From the NCBI GenBank assembly GCA_030374805.1, contig JARGSG010000195.1, forward strand, positions 744,001 through 808,000: DNA of 64,000 nucleotides, written 5' to 3'. The notes beneath the pieces were generated by a model. That model saw only the letters and a list, made by a program, of their open reading frames with translations, was not told the DNA's origin and did not search any database. Origin of the DNA: Gracilaria gracilis (Eukaryota; Rhodophyta; Florideophyceae; Gracilariales; Gracilariaceae). Of the stretch, positions 58,657 to 64,000 are shown in pieces. The translations under genes and the position numbers were made by a program. Position 1 is the first letter of the stretch, and each line of letters starts with the position of its first letter.

Positions 58657-60471
58657 TCAGTGCAGCAGCGCGTTTACCAGCGCGCGCGTGTTCATCTTAC
58701 GCAAGTCCGTGTACGTCTGTCCCACGCCCACAAACACGATGGGCTGCCCAGTGGCGTACACCATCGACACGGCCGCGCCCACCTTGTCGTCGATCGTGTC
58801 GAACTTGCTCAGCACAATGCCGTCGATCAGCCGCGCCTCCGCCCCGCCCTGAAAGTCCATCAGCGCGCGGTTGAACTTGCAAAGCTGGTCCACGCCGTCG
58901 TTGCCCACCAGCGCCTCGCCCACAAACAGCACGCGGTCCGGCCGGTTCACCTCCACCAGCTTGGCCAGCGCGCGCATCAGCGGCTCGTTGTCCTGCATGC
59001 GCCCCGCCGTGTCCACCAGCACCACGTCCACGCCCAGCTCGCGCGCGCGTCGGATCGCGTCCGCCGCCACCCCCGCCGCGTCCTTGCCGTACCCCTTGTC
59101 GAACAGCTGCACGCCCTCGCCCAGGCACTTGACGTGCGTGCGCAGCTGCTCCACCGCGCCGGCGCGGAACGTGTCGCACGCCGCAATCATCACCGACAGC
59201 CGCTGCTTGCGCAGAAAGTAGCACGTCTTGGCCAGCGACGTGCTCTTGCCCACCCCGTTCACCCCGCAGAACGTGATCACGAACGGCTGCTTGCTGCCGC
59301 TGCTGCGCTTGGCCTTGATCTCGCCCACCAGGTCGCTGCCGTGCCGCGTCGTCAGAATGCGCGTCAGCGCGTCGTGCACCGCGTTGCGTACCGTCGTGTT
59401 CAGCGACGTCATCGACTGCATCTGCTTGCCCGTCAGGCTGCTCATCACCGAGTCCATCAGCTTTTCGGCCACGTCCTGCGCCACGTTCTTGGCGATCAGA
59501 AACTCGCAAAACTGGTTCATCACCGGTTGCAGCTGGCTCTTCGTCATGCTGCGCATGCCGGCCAGCGTCTTCAAGTACGCAAACACGCCGCCTTCCTGCC
59601 GCTCCTGCTCGTCGTCGCGCTCGTCTTCGCTCAGCGATGTGTGCACGTTGTCGTAGTCCACGTTGGACGGTAGGTAGCGTTGGCGGAATTCTTGCAGCTG
59701 TGCGTCGTCGTCGTCGTCGTGGCCGTGCTGTTGCGGCGGCGGTTCGCTAAAGTCCAGCGCGGACAAGTCTTCTTGCTGCGCCTTCGCGGACGGGCGCATC
59801 TTCTTGGTGCGCGCTTTTGGCGGCTGTGCGCCCGTGTCGCCGGGCTTGGCGCTCTTTGCTTTGAACTTGGAGCTGCGCTGAGCGCCGCTTTGCAGCCTGC
59901 GGATCATGGTTGCGCGTCTTGTGGCGCCCTTGAGCTCCTCGGACGACACGGTGTCGTTGGTGTGACTGTGGGTGGGTTGCGACGCATGCGACTCGTTGTC
60001 GACGTTGGTGGTGCCGTCGTGGTGGTTCTCCGCCGACCGTCGTCGAGACAGGGCGCTGGCGCGTTTGTTGCTTTGCTGCTTGGCGCGTCGTTCCGCCACG
60101 CTGGTCACTTCCTCAAACTTCTTGCCGAACGAGGAGTAATCCACCGAAGTGTCCACGCACCTGAGGCGCGAAACGCCGCTGGTGGCGAATTGCACGCTGT
60201 GCGCAAACTCGCGGCGTGCCAGTTGTAACAGCTCTTGCGCGTACGCGGGGCGCAACTTGCTCTGGAACAGCACGACGAACACCAGCCCGCGCTGGTTGTC
60301 CAACAGCCACAGCATCGAGTACGACTGGTAAGAAAACTCGTGCAATGAAAGGCGGTCTTCGAGCAGCACCGAGCGCACAAACGCGGCGAGCGGGTCGCCT
60401 TTGAGCGGCACGTACGAGCGGCTCCACAGGATGGTTCCGCCGCGTTCAAAGATGCAAAAGGCGTCAATCAT
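58657..60471 (-). CDS. SRPRA: Signal recognition particle receptor subunit alpha
   Basis: The ER receptor for SRP; its GTPase pairs with SRP54 to hand nascent chains to the translocon. The N-terminal SRX domain (MIDAFCIFERGGTILWSR...) binds the beta subunit. A charged linker with KKMRP-like basic clusters follows, then the NG domain: a helical N part, ITFCGVNGVGKSTSLAK (P-loop), ACDTFRAGAVEQLRTH, VLVDTAGRMQDNEPL, GIVLSKFDTIDDKVGAAV and the closing GVGQTYTDLR. I chose Met at 60471 because family members start here (MLDxFxIF-like) and the context is GCCACCATG. An in-frame ATG at 60603 would add 44 residues (MDLNNNNNKSTDRQ...) and cannot be excluded. Full-length and intact, about 604 residues. 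Confidence 0.94.
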   Translation of the reverse strand: MIDAFCIFERGGTILWSRSYVPLKGDPLAAFVRSVLLEDRLSLHEFSYQSYSMLWLLDNQRGLVFVVLFQSKLRPAYAQELLQLARREFAHSVQFATSGVSRLRCVDTSVDYSSFGKKFEEVTSVAERRAKQQSNKRASALSRRRSAENHHDGTTNVDNESHASQPTHSHTNDTVSSEELKGATRRATMIRRLQSGAQRSSKFKAKSAKPGDTGAQPPKARTKKMRPSAKAQQEDLSALDFSEPPPQQHGHDDDDDAQLQEFRQRYLPSNVDYDNVHTSLSEDERDDEQERQEGGVFAYLKTLAGMRSMTKSQLQPVMNQFCEFLIAKNVAQDVAEKLMDSVMSSLTGKQMQSMTSLNTTVRNAVHDALTRILTTRHGSDLVGEIKAKRSSGSKQPFVITFCGVNGVGKSTSLAKTCYFLRKQRLSVMIAACDTFRAGAVEQLRTHVKCLGEGVQLFDKGYGKDAAGVAADAIRRARELGVDVVLVDTAGRMQDNEPLMRALAKLVEVNRPDRVLFVGEALVGNDGVDQLCKFNRALMDFQGGAEARLIDGIVLSKFDTIDDKVGAAVSMVYATGQPIVFVGVGQTYTDLRKMNTRALVNALLH

Positions 60472-60603
60472 GGTGGCGCCGCGGTTGCCGAAACGGAAAC
60501 AGGGAGCGAGGCGCGCGTCGAAGGGGGCCGGTCGCAGCTCAAGGCCGTGGGTGGCGCTCGCTTGACGGTCGGTGCTCTTGTTGTTGTTGTTGTTCAAGTC
60601 CAT

Positions 60604-62024
60604 CGTGATGTAAAGTTAGATATACAATCAACTCCGTCCTGCCCCCGCCGCCTTGGCACCAGCAATGCTGTGTCCTACTGTACTGCCATCCATTACACCG
60701 GCTGTTTACAGCTACTCCATGCCTGTACTGTACACGTATATAATACCTGTACCGGTGTAGCTCATCATCACCTTCACATGGGCGCGCCCCCGTTCCACCA
60801 CCCGTCAATGCCGTTATTCTGTCTCTCTCTCTCTCTTTCTCGCTCTCGCTCTCGATAGATACATGCAACCACGTACGTATTTTATAGATGCATCGCCATA
60901 GTGTAGCATACCCTAATGTTGCCAATCATAAAGAGCATTAACCAATGCATTGACCAATGATAAAAACCAATGTATCGTTGCTTGGGTCCACCAACTAGTC
61001 GCACTCTTGTGAACGTGATCGCATGCACAAACTTCTCAAATACTGTTTTGTAGTACAAACTCCTTTTGCTTCATCAACAAATCTGTGCCGATGCACATTT
61101 GTTCTCCTTCTTCCCATTTACTGTGCTCAGTTCCATACCCCCCCAAAACTCAGCACAATTACTCATCAACGTACTTCTCTCTTCTCAAAAAGGCCAACAC
61201 CCTTATCGTCATTGTCAAAATCCAAAAATCTAACCATCATTCGTCTCCTTCCACTGGATCGCCGTCTCCTTCGACCCGCCAAACGTGCTCAAATCGCGGA
61301 GAAACCCACAGATAACACGCACGCAAGAGAGAGAGAGAGAGTGTGTGTGTGTGTGTGTGTGTCGCGAGCAGTTTTCTGAACACCCCTCCCAACAACCTGT
61401 ATCGCTCTCCTTGAGAAAGGAAGCTACTCGCGTTGCGTGAAGTCTCGAGTTCTTACCGGATGAGGCATCCACTTGGAAAGCCCGCGCGCCCCCTTTTCGG
61501 GTGCCATTCCGCCCGTCGAGGCGTGTCCACCTGCCAGCGATTCGCGAAAATTGCGTGAGCCAAATGCATCTTCTCGTCGGGCGAGCCACGGAAAACTTGC
61601 CTACGTGTCAGATACTGTATAAGCATCTTTTCTATTCTATTCCATTCTATTCTATGGCGGACATCACCCCTCCATTACAAGGTTGAAGTAAACACTTCTC
61701 CACAGAAGGCTCTCGCCCTTGAAAAGGCTAAACAAGTAGCTCATTTGAGTCTCCCATGGCCGCTCCTGACCGAGTTGATCGCCTTTCAAAATCGAGATTG
61801 CTCATACCGGTAGAGGAACAAATAAGAGTGCCGTTCCGTGATCGTAACACGACTGAACATTTCAGGTAAGTAGCTAAGTTACTTGAGAAAGTGCTGTAGG
61901 TATTGGAGGTTTACGACAAACCTCACGATGTGCTGAGAATCCAGGTACACGCTCACAATAAACAAACAACAAGAGTGCCGTTGGATATGTCGGATGTCAA
62001 GAGCGCGTTTTCGTCAAAACAAAA
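60604..62024. other. SRP receptor 5' region and repeat-rich spacer
   Basis: Contains a CT-rich tract (about 60822-60855), four CCAAT pentamers in 50 bases (60922, 60942, 60954 and 60967) about 450-500 bases upstream of the receptor start, a (GA)n(GT)n tract (61326-61362), and LINE-tail-like sequence on the minus strand near 61165-61200 (RVLAFLRRE). No gene is supported. Confidence 0.5.
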
Positions 62025-62260
62025 ATGCCGCCCGCTACTCGAGAGTACCCTGAGTTCATCTCCGGGGAAAGAGCGGCAAGGAAAGCGGAGGTGTTACTAG
62101 CACAGTTCTACTCAGAACACGTGCCCGAGCTGGATCCAGTTGCGTCATTTTTTGACAAGAAAACAAAACGGTGCGAATGCGGGACGAGAGTGAAGAAGAC
62201 CTGTGAGCACGTTGCTCTTCTATGTTCTTCTTGTTCTTTAATGCGGGCAGCAGTTTTCTA
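62025..62260 (+). mobile_element. LINE (non-LTR) pol C-terminal fragment, plus strand
   Basis: The frame encodes GERAARKAEVLLAQFYSEHV...PVASFFDKKTKRCECGTRVKKTCEHVALLC. This matches the segment that closes many LINE pol proteins: the 'LxxLxTGH' turn followed by a C-x-C-G...H-x4-C knuckle. The element's start is missing. At about 62240 the sequence changes to one resembling the beginning of the copy at 62693. It is an inverted partner of that copy, about 80% alike by eye. Confidence 0.65.
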
Positions 62261-62282
62261 TTTGCTAAACTGCAGTAAAGCT

Positions 62283-62693
62283 CTAAATGAAGCTTTCTCT
62301 CTTCAGGAAGGCCAAGAATTTGTTTGGTTCCTGTCTAATCAAATTTTGTAGAGACGATTTTGTGTCTGGAGGCAGGCTTGAAACAAGCTCTCGTCGTGAC
62401 GAGTTCGTGAGCGAACATCGAAGGACAACATGCTCACAAGTTTTTTTCACTTTTGTCCCGCATTCGCATCGTCTCATTTTCTTCTCAACAAATGATGCCA
62501 CTGGATGCAGCTCAAAGACGTGTTCGGAGTAGAACTGAGCCAGCATCACCTCTGCTTTTCTTGCAGCTCTTTCTCCTGTAATGAACGCAGGGCACTCCTT
62601 GAGAGCTCGTAACAAATCTGCCTCCAGCCACGAAATCGTCCCTACAGATAGAGCATTATTGCAGTTTAGCAAATAGAAAACTGCTGCCCACAA
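62283..62693 (-). mobile_element. LINE (non-LTR) pol C-terminal fragment, minus strand
   Basis: 136 codons reading ITGERAARKAEVMLAQFYSEHV...CECGTKVKKTCEHVVLRC, then a helical end finishing KFLAFLKRESFI and a stop. This is the true C-terminus of the LINE protein, and its last residues link it to the tails at 4571-4693 and 16655-16747. No RT domain remains nearby. Confidence 0.68.
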
Positions 62694-64000
62694 TAAAGAA
62701 GAGAAAAAGATGGTCGCTCCTTAAGAGCCCATACGCTCCTCTTATATAGTCTACAGAACCAGTCAACTTTGAACATCCATAATGAAGAGAGACAAGTTAG
62801 CCAGTAGCTAAGGATCTATAATTGTGTTACGTCCAATGAATTAAATTGTAGACAAGCAGAGAGCGAGAGCGAGAGAGAGAGAGAGAGAGCATTATGCCTC
62901 AAAAGTGTTTTCGGTCGCCACGAGTATTTCGTTGTTGATGATTTGCACCTGGTCATTGATCCTTCACTTGCACTTCCCCATTAGTATGATATGATGCTCA
63001 TCAACAGAGAGGTACTTCCCTAGTGAGGGAACATTGCTTTTTCAACAGAAACGGTGTTTGCTATGTTGTGTTATTGGCTAGCATATGCATAAAAGAGAAG
63101 GAGAGCGAGGATTACAGTATGACGAGGGGCACTGCTCGTACATCTTCGTGCTCCCCCAATCCACTATGGTTAGAAGAAGAAGATCTAAACCTCACTCTAT
63201 CAGGGACGTAAGACAAAACGAACGAGTTCGTAACTATACGACGATCTCCGACTTAACAAAAAACTTGGGATGACACCATGAATAACCCACCATCACGCTA
63301 TGCGCGTGCCTATAAGCTCTTTTATCGCGGGGGTAAGCATTATGGAAACGGTTACTGGATATTCTTCTGATGATCGGATTGTGGCCTGCTGAACACTGAC
63401 AGGCTGTCACTGATGTTTTAAGGATTACACTTGTACGCGATGACCGCAATCAAGTTGAGCGGCCGCTCTGACGAGTTTAACAAACCCCCCGATGCAGTTT
63501 GACTTCTTCGTCTTCCTGTTTGAAAAAAGTGAAAGGCGCAGGCAAAAAAAAAACTTATATTTGCTGCCTGCTGGTCTGGCACGTCTTTCCTTTTCGACGT
63601 CCTCCTTTTCTTCAACACCTATCGTCATGTTGCTTACCGAGTGAAGGGGGGCCTCAAAGTTCGAGCACCAAACCTGAGCGTCATCCCTAAACAAGAGGAG
63701 CTGCTTAAGTTTACCACAATCTCATTTTGGGCGCAATACGCTCATTGCATTGTAGCTTCCCTCTGAGAATACCAATGATTTAGTCCTTAGAAGCTGAGAG
63801 GGCTTGCTATTCCAGTCTGGAAAAGCTGTGCATGCGCAGTTGTACACAACCTCATTTACGCGCCGATTTGCTAAGATAGTAATGCTATTTGTTTCAAACA
63901 TGGCAGGAAATATAGAGGTAGACAGAAAAACGCTGGATACAGCTGAAAAAAAAGAGTCGCTGTCTCAGGGGCAAAAGATATTTGGCTGCATCAGACGCGC
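62694..64000. other. Repeat-bearing region with no gene seen
   Basis: Includes a GA repeat (about 62868-62889) and a diverged LINE-tail match on the plus strand (about 63011-63118: CTAGTGAGGGAAC, then CAACAGAAACG, then a GA-rich end). Open frames beyond 63200 overlap on both strands and show no family resemblance. Confidence 0.45.

Noticed and set aside
1..64000. tRNA, 5S or other structural RNA genes
   Set aside because: I looked for B-box-like GGTTCGANNCC with matching stems and found none convincing by eye; a covariance search would be needed to exclude them.

Overview
This is a nuclear window from an intron-poor eukaryote. The evidence is uninterrupted eukaryotic reading frames (SRP receptor alpha, LEO1, a TKL-like kinase, a four-repeat Myb protein, an SOS1-type Na+/H+ exchanger), Kozak-like starts (GCCACCATG at SRP receptor alpha, CACCATGG at an element ORF), Ty3/gypsy, PIF/Harbinger and LINE sequences, and no bacterial operon layout. 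The gene set and compactness would suit an alga, possibly a red alga, but nothing here proves the lineage. Base composition is patchy. The first 1.4 kb, about 12-15 kb and 55-60.6 kb are very GC-rich, while other genes are much more AT-rich.

Layout. 1-3.4 kb: a RING protein with a Rho-like segment, convergent with a TrmA/RlmD-family RNA methyltransferase. 3.4-7.2 kb: no gene, but a LINE tail and two perfect hairpins. 7.2-13.4 kb: a CCR4-like nuclease carrying an internal Mut7-C domain, convergent with an SOS1-type exchanger. 13.4-16.4 kb: a GC-rich, G-run-rich spacer, a MAPEG protein and a broken GH6 cellulase. 17.3-21.5 kb: a kinase with three kinds of tandem repeat, ending in a His-rich tail. 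22.1-35.8 kb: an FkbM methyltransferase fragment and a Harbinger transposase split by Ty3/gypsy element E1 (23687-35293). 36.1-37.8 kb: a frameshifted xanthine phosphoribosyltransferase and an unknown broken gene. 38.2-41.1 kb: biotin-protein ligase and LEO1. 41.3-54.4 kb: an unknown 535-residue gene split by Ty3/gypsy element E2 (42423-53958). 55.2-60.5 kb: four GC-rich genes (unknown, Myb, LURP-one-like, SRP receptor alpha). 60.5-64 kb: repeats and LINE remnants.

E1 and E2 share a plan. Gag-pol lies on the minus strand, with protease, RT, RNase H, integrase and a C-terminal chromodomain-like motif. A long, mutually homologous ORF lies on the opposite strand between the pol end and the 3' LTR. 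Each has a PBS beginning TGGTCTCCCGAC, a purine-rich tract and an exact 5-bp target duplication (TCTCT for E1, TGAAA for E2). Removing either element with one duplication restores a continuous host frame, so both insertions are young. Each is also strewn with short hyphenated palindromes of its own type: CCG..CGG in E1 and ACC..GGT in E2. This and the conserved antisense ORF are the best candidates for undescribed biology.

Caution on broken frames: within each LTR pair, every length difference I could see by eye is one base in a short run (9 in E1, 5 in E2), and the left copy is always shorter. Residual sequencing error is therefore a live explanation for some frameshifts elsewhere, including GH6, xanthine phosphoribosyltransferase and pol.
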